A stretch of DNA of 61,298 bases from Methylococcaceae bacterium TMED69 (GCA_002170535.1 NHDW01000008.1:86365-147662); one strand, 5' to 3'. Positions 8,633 through 18,436 are shown, numbered from the stretch's first letter. The notes: generated by a model from the sequence alone, not told the origin. Translations and numbers: made by a program.

Positions 8633-8878
8633 TTAACCGCCTTCAATAGCGGGTATAAATCTTACAGACTTAACATCTTTTATATCTTCGTCAAACCAGT
8701 CATGAATAATCTCGTTTTCAAGTGCACAGGCGAAGCCCTCTGATAAAGCGTTCTTGATACCCGGATATTGGTCATCTAACGACCTAATGACCTGGTCCAG
8801 CTTCTCGCCTTCAGCATTTAGTTCATGCAGGCCGTTTGTATAGCCATTGGCTATCTGGCTAGGTATAAAAACTTTCAT
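8633..8878 (-). CDS. MoaD/ThiS-like sulfur carrier protein
   Basis: An 81-aa beta-grasp protein ending in the diglycine tail VRFIPAIEGG that is adenylated and thiocarboxylated in sulfur carriers of the MoaD/ThiS group. Length and tail fit MoaD (small subunit of molybdopterin synthase). It is the last gene of the molybdenum hydroxylase operon, 10 bp after the large subunit, which supports a role in supplying dithiolene sulfur to the molybdenum cofactor. No MoaE or MoeB partner is visible in the window, so it may instead be a dedicated carrier for this enzyme or another pathway. Confidence 0.82.
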   Translation of the reverse strand: MKVFIPSQIANGYTNGLHELNAEGEKLDQVIRSLDDQYPGIKNALSEGFACALENEIIHDWFDEDIKDVKSVRFIPAIEGG

Positions 8879-8888
8879 TACAATTTAT

Positions 8889-11180
8889 CTAGCCAATTTC
8901 AGACAAAATTTTGATCGGGTTTAACGGTAAATCGGTCATTCGTCTACCAATAGCATTAGAAACTGCATTTGCGACCGCTCCTAAAGGAGGTACAATCGGC
9001 GTCTCCCCTACACCACGTACTCCGAACGGGTGCCCTGGATTTGGAACTTCAACTAAAATTGTTTCGATCATAGGTAGGTCTGAAGCAACTGGGATTCTAT
9101 AGTCTAAAAATCCAGTGTTCATAAGATTACCGTCTTTACTATAGACATATTCTTCGTTCAATGCCCATCCGATACCCTGTGCAGCCCCACCCTGGAGTTG
9201 GCCTTCTACATAACTGGGATGTATTGCTTTACCAACATCTTGGATCGCTGTGTATTTTAATACGGTGACCCTGCCCGTTTCTGGGTCAACTTCGACATCG
9301 CAAATATGCAGACCAAAGCCGGGCCCTGCGCCCTTTTTTACATTTATATTGGCTTTGCCGCTTATTGCTCCACCTGTTTTAAATGCTATCTTTGCAATTT
9401 GTTTCATAGACATAGGTTCGATATCCGTTCTTTCTATACAAATCGCCTTTCCATTTTTCCACTCAACCTGAGCCGGATCTACTTTCCAAAACTTGGCAGC
9501 TCGTTTACACATTTCCGTAATCATATCCTCCGCCGCTTCAATTACTGCTTTCCCAGTCGCAAATGTAACCCTGCTTCCGCCTGTGAGATCAGAATAAGGA
9601 ATTGACTCAGTGTCAGCTACGATTGGTTTGACATTCTCCATATTTATACCTAAAGTCTCAGCCGCCATCATTGCCATAGATGCTCTCGATCCACCAATAT
9701 CCGGATTACCCGTAGCAACGGTCACATTTCCGTCTTCATTAATCATTATCTCTGCACTTGAATTGCCACCGATGTTGAACCAGAACCCAGACGCAATTCC
9801 TCGCCCTTGATATGGTTTTAGTTTTTTTCGGTAGTGGTTAGAATTTAATGCAGCTTCTAAGCATTCTTTGTGCCCTATTTTATCAAAGGTTACACCGTAG
9901 GGAGCGGTGGTTCCCTCTGTAGCGCAATTCTTTAGTCGGAGATGGATTGGATCCATTTGAAGTTTTGAGGCCAATTCGTCTATTGCCGATTCGACCGCAA
10001 AAGCGGCAACCGGTGCACCTGGCGCCCTATAGGCAGCTGCTTTTGGCCTATTTACCAAAACATCCCATCCAGTACATTTTACATGTTTTAAATTATAGGG
10101 GGCAAAAGCGGTCATACATCCCAAGCCGACCGGAGAGCCGGCAAAAGCACCAGCCTCATATTTTAACTCGATGAGACCAGCGATAAAATTTCCTTTTTTA
10201 TCGGCGCCCAATTTTACGTGTGCAGTTCCTCCTGATGTCGGACCAGTAGCTCTCATCACTTCTGTTCTATTCATTACAATTTTCACGGGACGGCCTGTTT
10301 TCTCTGAAAGTTTTACAGCGAGCGGCTCGAGATAAATTGTAGTTTTGCCCCCAAACCCGCCTCCTATTTCTGCTGGAATGACTTTTATTTTAGATGTTTC
10401 TAGGCCGCACAATTTGGCGGTGTAAGCTCGAACCATAAAAGCACCTTGACTAGAGCACCAAATTGTTGCCTGATTATCTTTGGTATAACTCGCCGCGCAA
10501 GCATGCGGTTCAATATAACCTTGATGCACAGTTTGGGTACTGTATTTTCTGTCAACCACTATCTCTGCTTGTTCGAAGGTCTTGTCAGGATCTCCAAGTA
10601 GAAATTCAACTTTCTTTGCTATGTTTGATGGCTTTTTAGCTGGTTCTTTAAGTCCTTCAGTGAAAATATTTTTATCGATAATTGGGGTGTTCTTCTTTTC
10701 AGCCGTTTTTATATTCATTACTGGTTTTAGTATTTTGTATTCTACTTCAATCAACCTTGCTGCCTCATTAGCAATGGTTTGAGATATAGCGGCGACAGCA
10801 GCAATAGCATGGCCGTCATAAAGTACTTTATCTTTTGCAAGAACGTTTCTAGCAAGGTCAAAAAAATTAACATTCGAGTTTTTATCAGTAGGCTTAAGAG
10901 TAGCAAGGTCGGAGTGCGTAATTATGCTTTTGACACCCTCTAATTTTAATGCTTTTGAGACATCGACTTTTTTAATTAGTGCATGGGCGTGCTTGCTTCG
11001 GTGAATAGCTCCATAAAGCATTCCATTTAATACAATATCGGCTCCAAAGTTGGCCTTCCCAGTAACCTTGTCTATTCCATCAGGACGTACTGGCCGGGTT
11101 CCGATGACCTTGAATTTATTTTCTTCTTCTGTAGCCTTCCGGTTAGGTCTAGTTAGCTCTTCGGTTCGTACGCTGCTCAT
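8889..11180 (-). CDS. Molybdenum hydroxylase large subunit (xanthine dehydrogenase family, CoxL-like)
   Basis: A 763-aa molybdopterin-binding subunit. It shows the aldehyde oxidase/xanthine dehydrogenase architecture: an N-terminal a/b hammerhead (VTGKANFGADI), GGGFGGK, AAYRAPGAP and the C-terminal GVGE with the catalytic Glu (Glu726). The active-site loop is AYRAPGAP, not the AY-x-CSFR of true aerobic CO dehydrogenase, so CO oxidation is unlikely and an N-heterocycle, aldehyde or aryl substrate is more probable. A clear ribosome site (GAGGG) precedes the ATG, and the gene overlaps the iron-sulfur subunit by 32 bp. The order is FAD, 2Fe-2S, Mo subunit, then the MoaD-like gene. Confidence 0.9.
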   Translation of the reverse strand: MSSVRTEELTRPNRKATEEENKFKVIGTRPVRPDGIDKVTGKANFGADIVLNGMLYGAIHRSKHAHALIKKVDVSKALKLEGVKSIITHSDLATLKPTDKNSNVNFFDLARNVLAKDKVLYDGHAIAAVAAISQTIANEAARLIEVEYKILKPVMNIKTAEKKNTPIIDKNIFTEGLKEPAKKPSNIAKKVEFLLGDPDKTFEQAEIVVDRKYSTQTVHQGYIEPHACAASYTKDNQATIWCSSQGAFMVRAYTAKLCGLETSKIKVIPAEIGGGFGGKTTIYLEPLAVKLSEKTGRPVKIVMNRTEVMRATGPTSGGTAHVKLGADKKGNFIAGLIELKYEAGAFAGSPVGLGCMTAFAPYNLKHVKCTGWDVLVNRPKAAAYRAPGAPVAAFAVESAIDELASKLQMDPIHLRLKNCATEGTTAPYGVTFDKIGHKECLEAALNSNHYRKKLKPYQGRGIASGFWFNIGGNSSAEIMINEDGNVTVATGNPDIGGSRASMAMMAAETLGINMENVKPIVADTESIPYSDLTGGSRVTFATGKAVIEAAEDMITEMCKRAAKFWKVDPAQVEWKNGKAICIERTDIEPMSMKQIAKIAFKTGGAISGKANINVKKGAGPGFGLHICDVEVDPETGRVTVLKYTAIQDVGKAIHPSYVEGQLQGGAAQGIGWALNEEYVYSKDGNLMNTGFLDYRIPVASDLPMIETILVEVPNPGHPFGVRGVGETPIVPPLGAVANAVSNAIGRRMTDLPLNPIKILSEIG

Positions 11181-11655
11181 TTTCTTCCCTCATTATTTTT
11201 GCGGCTTTGATTACTGCTTTTATGATCTTATCATAGCCTGTACATCGGCAGAGATTACCGGCTAGCCAGTATCTTATTTCTTCCTCGGAAGGGTTTGGTT
11301 TCTCATCAAGTAGCGACTTCGCTGCTACAATGAATCCTGGAGTACAGACGCCGCATTGCAATGCAGCTTCCTCAAGAAATGTTTTTTGTAGTGGATGTAA
11401 TGTTTTTTCGCTCCCAATTCCTTCTATGGTTTGAACATCGCAACCATTTGCCTCAACACCTAAAACCAAACAAGAACAGACTAATCTCCCGTTTAGAGTG
11501 ACACTGCATGCGCCACAGTCTCCAGTAGAACAACCTTCTTTTGTGCCCGTTAAATAAAGTTCATCCCTCAGACAGTCTAGAAGTGTTTGTTGGGTTTCAC
11601 AGAGGATCTCTACGGGGTCGCCGTTTACACTCATTGAAACATGATGCTTGTTCAT
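11149..11655 (-). CDS. Molybdenum hydroxylase [2Fe-2S] small subunit (CoxS-like)
   Basis: A 168-aa protein carrying two [2Fe-2S] clusters. The N-terminal plant-ferredoxin type is formed by GCSTGDCGACSV plus the later LVCSC cysteine. The C-terminal four-helix type is formed by QCGVCTPG and LCRCTGY. It passes electrons from the molybdenum centre to the FAD subunit. Its ATG overlaps the stop of the FAD subunit (ATGA), so the subunits are coupled in translation. Length and motifs are normal for the family. Confidence 0.93.
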   Translation of the reverse strand: MNKHHVSMSVNGDPVEILCETQQTLLDCLRDELYLTGTKEGCSTGDCGACSVTLNGRLVCSCLVLGVEANGCDVQTIEGIGSEKTLHPLQKTFLEEAALQCGVCTPGFIVAAKSLLDEKPNPSEEEIRYWLAGNLCRCTGYDKIIKAVIKAAKIMREENEQRTNRRAN

Positions 11656-12530
11656 AAATTTGCCTTTTCTAAAATTCTTGTATGTGCGATTTGTACAGCA
11701 CGTTTAGCCAATACCCCAGCTACCTTGGTTCTGTATGCTATCGTTCCCCTAGTATCGTTAATCGGATCACAGGTGTCCTCGCAAGCCATACCCAAGGTTG
11801 CTAGCGAGTCATTATTGATCTTTTTACCGACTAATATTTTCTTTGCTGTTTTTACAACGGTTGCTTTAGGTGCGACTGCACCTAAACAGATTATTGCATC
11901 CAAGCATTTATTGTTTTCATCAAGAGTCAGAGATGCAGCCACCCCTACAACAGCTATATCCATTTCAGTTCTGGGTATTAGCCTTAAATAGGCTGACGAT
12001 GATTTGTTCGGTTTATCAGGCAAAAAAAGACTTGTCAGTATTTCATCTCTTTTTAAAATAGTTTTACTAGGACTTTTTACAAAATTTTGAACTTTGATAT
12101 CTCTTTTCCCGTTCGGTCCTGCAATTCTACATATAGCTTCGTTAGCTATAAGAGCGGGCACGCTGTCTGCGGCCGGGGAACCATTGCACAAATTGCCCCC
12201 AAGGCTCGCTCTGCCCTGAATCTGGGTTGAACCAATTAACTCCAACGCTTCAACGACTCCAGGCCAATTTCTTTTTATAGACTCGTGTTCTCCTACGACC
12301 GCACCGGAAACAGCTGCCCCTATTCTGACTCCATTTTTCTCTATAGTTATTTGGTTGGCTTCTTTAATATTTTTTATATCGATTATAATTCCAGGTTTAA
12401 TTTTTCCCATCCTCAGTTGCACCAGAAGGTCGGTGCCTCCAGCGATAACTTTAGATCTTCCTTTATTTTGAACCAACAGCTTAACTGCTCCGGCCACTGT
12501 CTTTGGAGCTGCAAAATTCATCTGATGCAT
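11652..12530 (-). CDS. Molybdenum hydroxylase FAD-binding subunit (CoxM-like)
   Basis: About 292 aa, with the vanillyl-alcohol-oxidase-type FAD fold. The motif AGGTDLLVQ binds the pyrophosphate and STQIQGRASLGGNLCNGSPAADS is the second FAD-binding block. The track starts at TTG 12545. ATG 12530 has AAAGGA at a suitable distance and begins the homologous MHQMNFAAP, so it is the better start. It is the first gene of the three-subunit operon, about 100 bp downstream of the acyl-CoA dehydrogenase stop codon. Confidence 0.9.
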   Translation of the reverse strand: MHQMNFAAPKTVAGAVKLLVQNKGRSKVIAGGTDLLVQLRMGKIKPGIIIDIKNIKEANQITIEKNGVRIGAAVSGAVVGEHESIKRNWPGVVEALELIGSTQIQGRASLGGNLCNGSPAADSVPALIANEAICRIAGPNGKRDIKVQNFVKSPSKTILKRDEILTSLFLPDKPNKSSSAYLRLIPRTEMDIAVVGVAASLTLDENNKCLDAIICLGAVAPKATVVKTAKKILVGKKINNDSLATLGMACEDTCDPINDTRGTIAYRTKVAGVLAKRAVQIAHTRILEKANL

Positions 12531-12628
12531 ATGAATTCCTTTCAAATTTTTCTTTAATATTATCTTAAACTGAAAAAAATCTACAGTATCTCGATGAATT
12601 CGGTTTTATTTTGATTTTCGGTGTCTTG

Positions 12629-14938
12629 TCAGGACGGTAAAGAAAGCACATTTTTTGAAATGATATTCCTTTGAATTTCATTTGAACCGCCATAAATAGT
12701 GGCGGGTCTTGCGTTATAAAATTGACTCAAAACATCAACTTTTGAATTTCCAAATGACACATCGCCTAATTTTGATCCTTGGGATTGAGCCAAATCTATT
12801 AGTAATTCGGTCAGTTCTGCAAAAGTTTCTGTGGCCCAGATTTTAAGAATAGAAACATCTGGTCCTAACTCTTCTCCTTTCCTCACAATATCCGCGAATT
12901 TTTGATAAATCGATTCTAAATCTAATACATCTAATTTCAATCTGGTGAATCTATCTTGATAGGAAGATGATATTTCGGCCTGATTTTGGGTGAAAATTTC
13001 TTCTATTCGTTGTAGGACATATTGCGATTGCCTAGGACTGCCTAAGAATATTCGTTCGAACCCTAACAATGCTTTGGCGATAGACCAACCTTTATTGATA
13101 CCACCAATCATGCTATCGAAAGGTACTCGAACATCATCTAAAAAAACTTCACAAAATTCCTCGTGTCCGGCAATATTTTTTATTGGTCTTACAGTTACAC
13201 CAGGTTGATTTAGATTGATGAGAAAAAAACTTATGCTTTCTTGTGGTTTCTTATTAGAGGAGGTTTTGGCTAAGCAAAACATGTGGGTCGCATCCTGTGC
13301 CATCGTCGTCCATGTTTTTTGTCCATTTATTACAAACTCATCTCCATCTTTCACGGCTTTAGTTTGTAGACTAGCTAGATCAGAACCCGCATTTGGCTCA
13401 GAATAGCCTTGGCACCATATTGTTTTTCCTGACAAAATATCGGGAAGGTATTGAGCCCGTTGAGCTTCTGTCCCATGTTTAATTAGGAGCGGGCCAACCA
13501 TGACGATTCCCATGTCAGGCGCCCTTCCTACACCATGACGCTCTAATTCCTCTATGTGGATCAATTGTTGTGATGGGGTGAGACCCATTCCACCGTATTG
13601 TTCTGGCCAAGCAGGTGCTACCCAACCATATTTGGACTGTTTGACATACCAACCTTTAACCTCTGCCCAGCGAAATCTCTTGGTAGGATATCTCATTGAC
13701 TCTGGATACTCAGATTTAAGAAAAGAACGGGAAATTTTTCTAAACTCCTCGTCAGATAAAGATGACCAACCTTTTTCTGGTTTGGATTTCCAACTGGTGC
13801 TAAAACACTTATCTGGTTCATGATTATTAGGCATGAGTTTTTCCAGCTTTTGAAAATTTTCGCTATGCTCCGTGCAATTCCCGAGCCGAGACGTAAGGAC
13901 TAAGGCCTTGTTGACGAATAAACCCACGTCACACTCATCTGTGTATCCCATGCCACCATGCATCTGGATCGCTTCCCTTGTAATAATCTTTGCGGTTTGA
14001 TTGGATCGATATTTTGCTCTTGATAAAAGTTTCTCGATCACAAAGGCGTCTGTTTCCTCGGATAGGCTTTCGAGAGCGTCTTCTAAGACTGCACCCGATA
14101 TTCGCAGTTGCATATACATATCAACAGCACGATGTTGCAAAGCTTGAAAACTACCAATTTTTTTTCCAAACTGGGTCCTCGTTTTTAAGTATTCAATCGT
14201 GATTTTCAAAAGCTCTTCGCTCATTCCATTTAAATATGCGGAGTGGGCAATTAAATTAAGGTTTTTTGATCTCTGAATATTAGCTTCTGCTTTTTTGCCT
14301 GAAGCTATTATTTGTTCGTCCTTTAATTTATATTTTGAAAATCTAATTTTAAGACAGTTACTGCCATCTGCTAAATTCGTCTCGCTAATTGTAAGATCTG
14401 GATCGTCTAGTTTGATTTTTAGAATATAGGATTCGCTAGAGTTTAGAAGACCGAGTATTACAAAATCAGCTTGAGCTGGAATTTGTAGCCCAATAATTTC
14501 TCCATCAATTACAGATTCTTTTTTATAAAATTCTATTTCGTTAGAAGAACTAATATGGTGTCCTGCTAGCGTGTTACAGCTTGCCAAAGAATCGGTAAAT
14601 TCTAAATTCTTTGCCGATCCATTTAGCAAGCTTAACGGCCCGATACCACATTCCATAAAAGGTTCAGGCGCTCCTTTGGTTCCCATGTAATATGCAATCA
14701 ACTTAACTGCGCGCGCTATAAAGTTGATTTCGTTTTCGTCTGTAGATAGTAAATCTAGCCATCCTAGTGCGCCTATTTTTCTCCAGATTTCTAAATCAAA
14801 ATTGACTTGATTATCCCTGATCTTCCTTAATCTAGATCTGTCGAGCTCGGCATTTGTGAAACTAACTGCTGAATTTTCGAGCAAATCTAGGATTTCTTGT
14901 TTTTCGTCTTGCCCTACTCGTTGTGAAGCTGTTCGCAT
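12629..14938 (-). CDS. Fused double acyl-CoA dehydrogenase (two ACAD domains in one chain)
   Basis: A 769-aa protein made of two acyl-CoA dehydrogenase halves. The first (about residues 1-370) has a degenerate N-terminal part but retains RTQFGKKIGSFQALQH and MHGGMGYTDE. The second (about 390-769) is complete, with YSEPNAGSDLA for FAD, GQKTWTT and a terminal YGGSNEIQRN. In that last motif the base Glu seen in MCAD (YEG) is Gly. Such fusions parallel the alpha2beta2 dehydrogenases of steroid side-chain breakdown (FadE34 type). The substrate could be a bulky acyl-CoA (inference). Its stop lies about 100 bp upstream of the molybdenum hydroxylase start. Confidence 0.85.
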   Translation of the reverse strand: MRTASQRVGQDEKQEILDLLENSAVSFTNAELDRSRLRKIRDNQVNFDLEIWRKIGALGWLDLLSTDENEINFIARAVKLIAYYMGTKGAPEPFMECGIGPLSLLNGSAKNLEFTDSLASCNTLAGHHISSSNEIEFYKKESVIDGEIIGLQIPAQADFVILGLLNSSESYILKIKLDDPDLTISETNLADGSNCLKIRFSKYKLKDEQIIASGKKAEANIQRSKNLNLIAHSAYLNGMSEELLKITIEYLKTRTQFGKKIGSFQALQHRAVDMYMQLRISGAVLEDALESLSEETDAFVIEKLLSRAKYRSNQTAKIITREAIQMHGGMGYTDECDVGLFVNKALVLTSRLGNCTEHSENFQKLEKLMPNNHEPDKCFSTSWKSKPEKGWSSLSDEEFRKISRSFLKSEYPESMRYPTKRFRWAEVKGWYVKQSKYGWVAPAWPEQYGGMGLTPSQQLIHIEELERHGVGRAPDMGIVMVGPLLIKHGTEAQRAQYLPDILSGKTIWCQGYSEPNAGSDLASLQTKAVKDGDEFVINGQKTWTTMAQDATHMFCLAKTSSNKKPQESISFFLINLNQPGVTVRPIKNIAGHEEFCEVFLDDVRVPFDSMIGGINKGWSIAKALLGFERIFLGSPRQSQYVLQRIEEIFTQNQAEISSSYQDRFTRLKLDVLDLESIYQKFADIVRKGEELGPDVSILKIWATETFAELTELLIDLAQSQGSKLGDVSFGNSKVDVLSQFYNARPATIYGGSNEIQRNIISKNVLSLPS

Positions 14939-15068
14939 TAAATTATGTCCTTTGTTATAACGATTATTCTACACTTTTTATACGATAATTAGAAAAAACC
15001 TTCAACCGCATCTTTTCATTAGATACTCTTGTGTATTTTTATCCTAGTTTTTAATCCTGTTCTGTATT

Positions 15069-15074
15069 TATAAT
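15069..15074 (+). promoter_or_regulatory. Possible -10 box upstream of selA
   Basis: TATAAT lies 27 bp before the selA start, in the 162-bp AT-rich gap between the divergent acyl-CoA dehydrogenase and selA. I see no good TTGACA partner, so this is a weak sigma-70 call. Confidence 0.3.
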
Positions 15075-15100
15075 AGTTCTAATTACGTTAGAAATATATT

Positions 15101-16510
15101 ATGAAAACTAATTTAAAAAAAATAATCTCGTCAATCCCGTCTATAGATCAGTTATTAAGAGACGAAGAAGGCGATAGATTGCAAGATAAATTTGGCCGAA
15201 AGACTGTTAAATCTAGTTTAAGGCTCCTTATTTCTGAAATGAAACAGGAGATTCAAACCGGTGAGCTAAAATCAGTTAGTAAGGGAGATATATACCAAAG
15301 ACTTGAGCTAATCTGTGAAAGCACTAACCCCGAGATCAAAGAAGTTTTAAATTTAACAGGAATAGTTGTGCACACGAATTTAGGAAGATCTTTGTTTCCT
15401 GAGGAAGCTGTAAGATCAGCAGTAAAAGTGATGGAGAATTTTACTAACTTAGAGTTTGATTTATCGTCAGGGAAAAGAGGGGAGAGAGAGCGATTTTTGA
15501 TTGCAAATATAAAAGAGTTAACGGGTGCCGAGGATGCGACATTTGTCAATAATAATGCGGCTGCTGTTTTCTTAATCTTAAATACATTCGGAATGACAAA
15601 AGAAGTTATTATTTCTCGCGGAGAACTGGTTGAAATAGGTGGTCATTTCAGAATACCTGAGATTATGAGAAAAGCTGGCGCTCAAATAGTGGAGGTTGGC
15701 ACTACAAATCGAACCCACTTATCAGATTTTTCTGCTGTTATTAATGTTAATACTGGATTGATCATGAAGGTCTATACCAGTAATTATGAAATTGTTGGGT
15801 TTACTAGTAGTGTTGATGAAAAACAATTGGCTGAACTTGCAAAAAAAAACAATGTACCATTTATAGTCGATGCTGGCAGTGGTAATCTAATTAACACAAC
15901 TTTTGCTGGTTCTACCACAGAAGATAGGGTGGAACAGATCCTTGCGAGAGGTGCTGATCTAGTGACTTTTAGTGGAGACAAGTTATTAGGAGGTCCTCAG
16001 TGCGGGATTATTGCAGGTAAATCAAATTTTATTAATGAGATTCGGCAAAACCCTGTAAAAAGGGCCATGCGTATTGATAAAGTGACTGTTGCTTCAATGT
16101 TCGAAGTTCTCCGGGTCTATATGGACGAACACAAAAAAATTAAACAAAAAATTCCAACCCAGAGATTTTTAAATCGGTCGCCTGATGAGATTAAGAAAGT
16201 TGTAAATCATGTTTTAAGAGCAGTTTCTTCATCTTTTGATTCTGTGGCATCGGCTGAGCTTACTGAATGTAAAAGTCAAGTTGGTAGTGGCGCGCTACCT
16301 GTTGACTCTTTGCCGAGCTATGGGTTGAAGATCACTCCGTTAACTGAAAAATCAATATCGATAGAAAAACTAAACTCTATGTTGCGAGGATTGCCTCATC
16401 CCGTGATTGGCAGAATCACCAAACAATGCATTGTTTTAGATTGTCGATGTTTGGAAAGCGCAGACAAACTAATTGAACAGCTTAAATTGTTGGGACAAAT
16501 AGAACTTTGA
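15101..16510 (+). CDS. selA: L-seryl-tRNA(Sec) selenium transferase
   Basis: SelA converts seryl-tRNA(Sec) to selenocysteinyl-tRNA(Sec) with selenophosphate, using PLP. At 469 aa it is close to the E. coli enzyme. The PLP lysine lies in SGDKLLGGPQCGII (Lys294). The N-terminal tRNA-binding helical region, NLTGIVVHTNLGRS and the NNNAAAVFL substrate loop are also present. The gene overlaps selB (stop TGA within TTGA), so the two are coupled. No selD is in the window, so selenophosphate must be made elsewhere. Confidence 0.95.
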   Translation: MKTNLKKIISSIPSIDQLLRDEEGDRLQDKFGRKTVKSSLRLLISEMKQEIQTGELKSVSKGDIYQRLELICESTNPEIKEVLNLTGIVVHTNLGRSLFPEEAVRSAVKVMENFTNLEFDLSSGKRGERERFLIANIKELTGAEDATFVNNNAAAVFLILNTFGMTKEVIISRGELVEIGGHFRIPEIMRKAGAQIVEVGTTNRTHLSDFSAVINVNTGLIMKVYTSNYEIVGFTSSVDEKQLAELAKKNNVPFIVDAGSGNLINTTFAGSTTEDRVEQILARGADLVTFSGDKLLGGPQCGIIAGKSNFINEIRQNPVKRAMRIDKVTVASMFEVLRVYMDEHKKIKQKIPTQRFLNRSPDEIKKVVNHVLRAVSSSFDSVASAELTECKSQVGSGALPVDSLPSYGLKITPLTEKSISIEKLNSMLRGLPHPVIGRITKQCIVLDCRCLESADKLIEQLKLLGQIEL

Positions 16511-18411
16511 TTTTTGCAACTGCCGGACATATTGACCACGGAAAAACGCAGTTGGTTCGCTCTTTAACCAACGAAAATACTGATACCTTACCTGAAGAAA
16601 AGAGAAGAGGTATGAGTATCGATTTGGGATTTGCCTACACAGATCTAGGCGATGGTGATATTACAGGATTTATTGACGTGCCAGGTCACGAGAAATTTGT
16701 TCATACCATGGTGGCGGGGATTGGTTGCGTTGACCTTGCTATTCTGGTCATAGCTTTGGATGATGGGTTGATGCCGCAAACCCATGAACATATCAAAATT
16801 TTGGAGCTTCTTGGAATTGAAAAAGTAGTTGTAGCTTTTACTAAGCTAGATCTAGTTACAAATAGTAGAGCAATGGCGGTAAGAGACTGTTTTTCTGGAT
16901 TATCGCGGGGAACATTTCTTGAAAATGCATCTAGTGTCATGGTTTCAAACAGTACTGGTGCTGGCATAAGTCAACTCAAGATGATGCTGGTCAACTTGAA
17001 ACAATATGTTAGGGCCAAGGCCACTTGCGGTAATTTCAGATTGGCAATAGATAGGAAATTTTCACTGCAAGGCGTTGGGAAGGTTGTAACCGGTTCAATA
17101 TTTTCTGGAGAAATTAATATCGGAGACACAGCCATGCATTTGCCCTCCAAAACAATGATAAAAGTAAGAGATCTCAGGGTCCAAGGTGCCCCTGCTAGCC
17201 GAGGGAAAACAGGCGACAGGTGTGCATTAAATATCAGTGGTAGCAACCTTGGGAGAATTGAATTATCAAGAGGAGATTGGATCGTTGCGTCAGAAATGGA
17301 TAATTTATCAAAAAATCTTATAGTAGAAGTCCCAGTTAATCTTTTTAAAGGAAAATCGGAAAATCTATCTGTTCATTTTCATCTTGCTTCTCAACACGCA
17401 ACCGGAAAAATTTTTTTGCTTAAATCTTTAAAAGGTGATGGCAAGTTCAAATTTGCCAAAGTCACGTTAACAAAGAAAATTCATGGTGTCAGAGGTGATA
17501 GATTTATCATAAGAGATCAATCCGCGAGGCACACTATTGGAGGGGGCACTCTAATTGACCCTGCGCCCGACTTGAGCGAAATCACTAGTAAAAAAAGAAA
17601 GAGAGTATTTTACCCTTCGATTAAAAGTATCGAATCTGTTTTTGATAGTATGTTGCGCGAAAATGTTACCGGAATTAATCTTGATATCTTCAAAAAAAAA
17701 TTTAATCTCCGAGTCGATGAGTTAAATAGAATGACTGATGATCGATCTATGATGCATTTGTCGCTCAAAAATTGCCAGGTTGTTGTTGACAAGAAAAATT
17801 ATGAAAAAGTTTGTTCGCAGGTTGTCTCGGCATTAGAGCGTTTGCATTTAGATCGTCCAATGAAGTCAAACTTCCACATAGGAGAAATTTTCGAAGTTAC
17901 CCAGCAGCATTTTGAATTTGACAGGCGGCTTTTCCTTTCAGTTGTCTTAAAAACACTTGTGGAAAATAATATTATTGAAAATAAGAAAAATCAGTTTGCG
18001 CTTAAGAACTATAAGCCAAAATTGGATAAAGATAACCAAAGTAAATTTAATCAAGTGAATCTATATTTTGGTTCAAAATTTAATCAGATTTATACGATTC
18101 ATCAGTTGACCGAAAGAACTAATATCGACAGTAATGATATCTCTACGTTTTTAAAAGAGAGTGTAAGGTCAGGGATGATTGTCCAGATTAGTGATAAACG
18201 ATACTGTTCAATCGATTTGGTCGCAAAGGCAAAGAAAATATGTACTTTGCTAGTTCAACAGAACCCTAGCAATTCTTTTACCGTCGCAGATTTTAAAAAT
18301 AATTCGTCGTTGGGAAGGAATCAAGCAATTGAATTACTGGAGTATCTAGATAAAACCAACTTCACCTTGAGAGTAAACAACGCGCGAATTTTGAGAAAAA
18401 ATCGAGGTTGA
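16507..18411 (+). CDS. selB: Selenocysteine-specific translation elongation factor
   Basis: SelB carries Sec-tRNA to the ribosome at UGA codons followed by a SECIS hairpin. It begins with TTG inside the selA stop. The GTPase motifs are GHIDHGKT (G1), DVPGHEKFVHTMVAG (G3) and TKLD (G4). EF-Tu-like domains follow, and the C-terminal 230 or so residues are lysine-rich winged-helix repeats that bind the mRNA hairpin. The length of 634 aa is normal. The tRNA-Sec gene starts 25 bp downstream, giving a compact selA-selB-selC locus. Confidence 0.95.
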   Translation: MIFATAGHIDHGKTQLVRSLTNENTDTLPEEKRRGMSIDLGFAYTDLGDGDITGFIDVPGHEKFVHTMVAGIGCVDLAILVIALDDGLMPQTHEHIKILELLGIEKVVVAFTKLDLVTNSRAMAVRDCFSGLSRGTFLENASSVMVSNSTGAGISQLKMMLVNLKQYVRAKATCGNFRLAIDRKFSLQGVGKVVTGSIFSGEINIGDTAMHLPSKTMIKVRDLRVQGAPASRGKTGDRCALNISGSNLGRIELSRGDWIVASEMDNLSKNLIVEVPVNLFKGKSENLSVHFHLASQHATGKIFLLKSLKGDGKFKFAKVTLTKKIHGVRGDRFIIRDQSARHTIGGGTLIDPAPDLSEITSKKRKRVFYPSIKSIESVFDSMLRENVTGINLDIFKKKFNLRVDELNRMTDDRSMMHLSLKNCQVVVDKKNYEKVCSQVVSALERLHLDRPMKSNFHIGEIFEVTQQHFEFDRRLFLSVVLKTLVENNIIENKKNQFALKNYKPKLDKDNQSKFNQVNLYFGSKFNQIYTIHQLTERTNIDSNDISTFLKESVRSGMIVQISDKRYCSIDLVAKAKKICTLLVQQNPSNSFTVADFKNNSSLGRNQAIELLEYLDKTNFTLRVNNARILRKNRG

Positions 18412-18436
18412 GCCACCATTCTGTTAATATCGACGT

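Noticed and set aside
9250-10174. Several plus-strand ORFs of 63-99 aa inside the large subunit gene
   Set aside because: They are antisense shadows without ribosome sites or recognisable domains.
8889-12530. Annotating the molybdenum hydroxylase as aerobic CO dehydrogenase (CoxMSL)
   Set aside because: The large subunit lacks the AY-x-CSFR active-site loop and the cluster lacks CoxDEF maturation genes.
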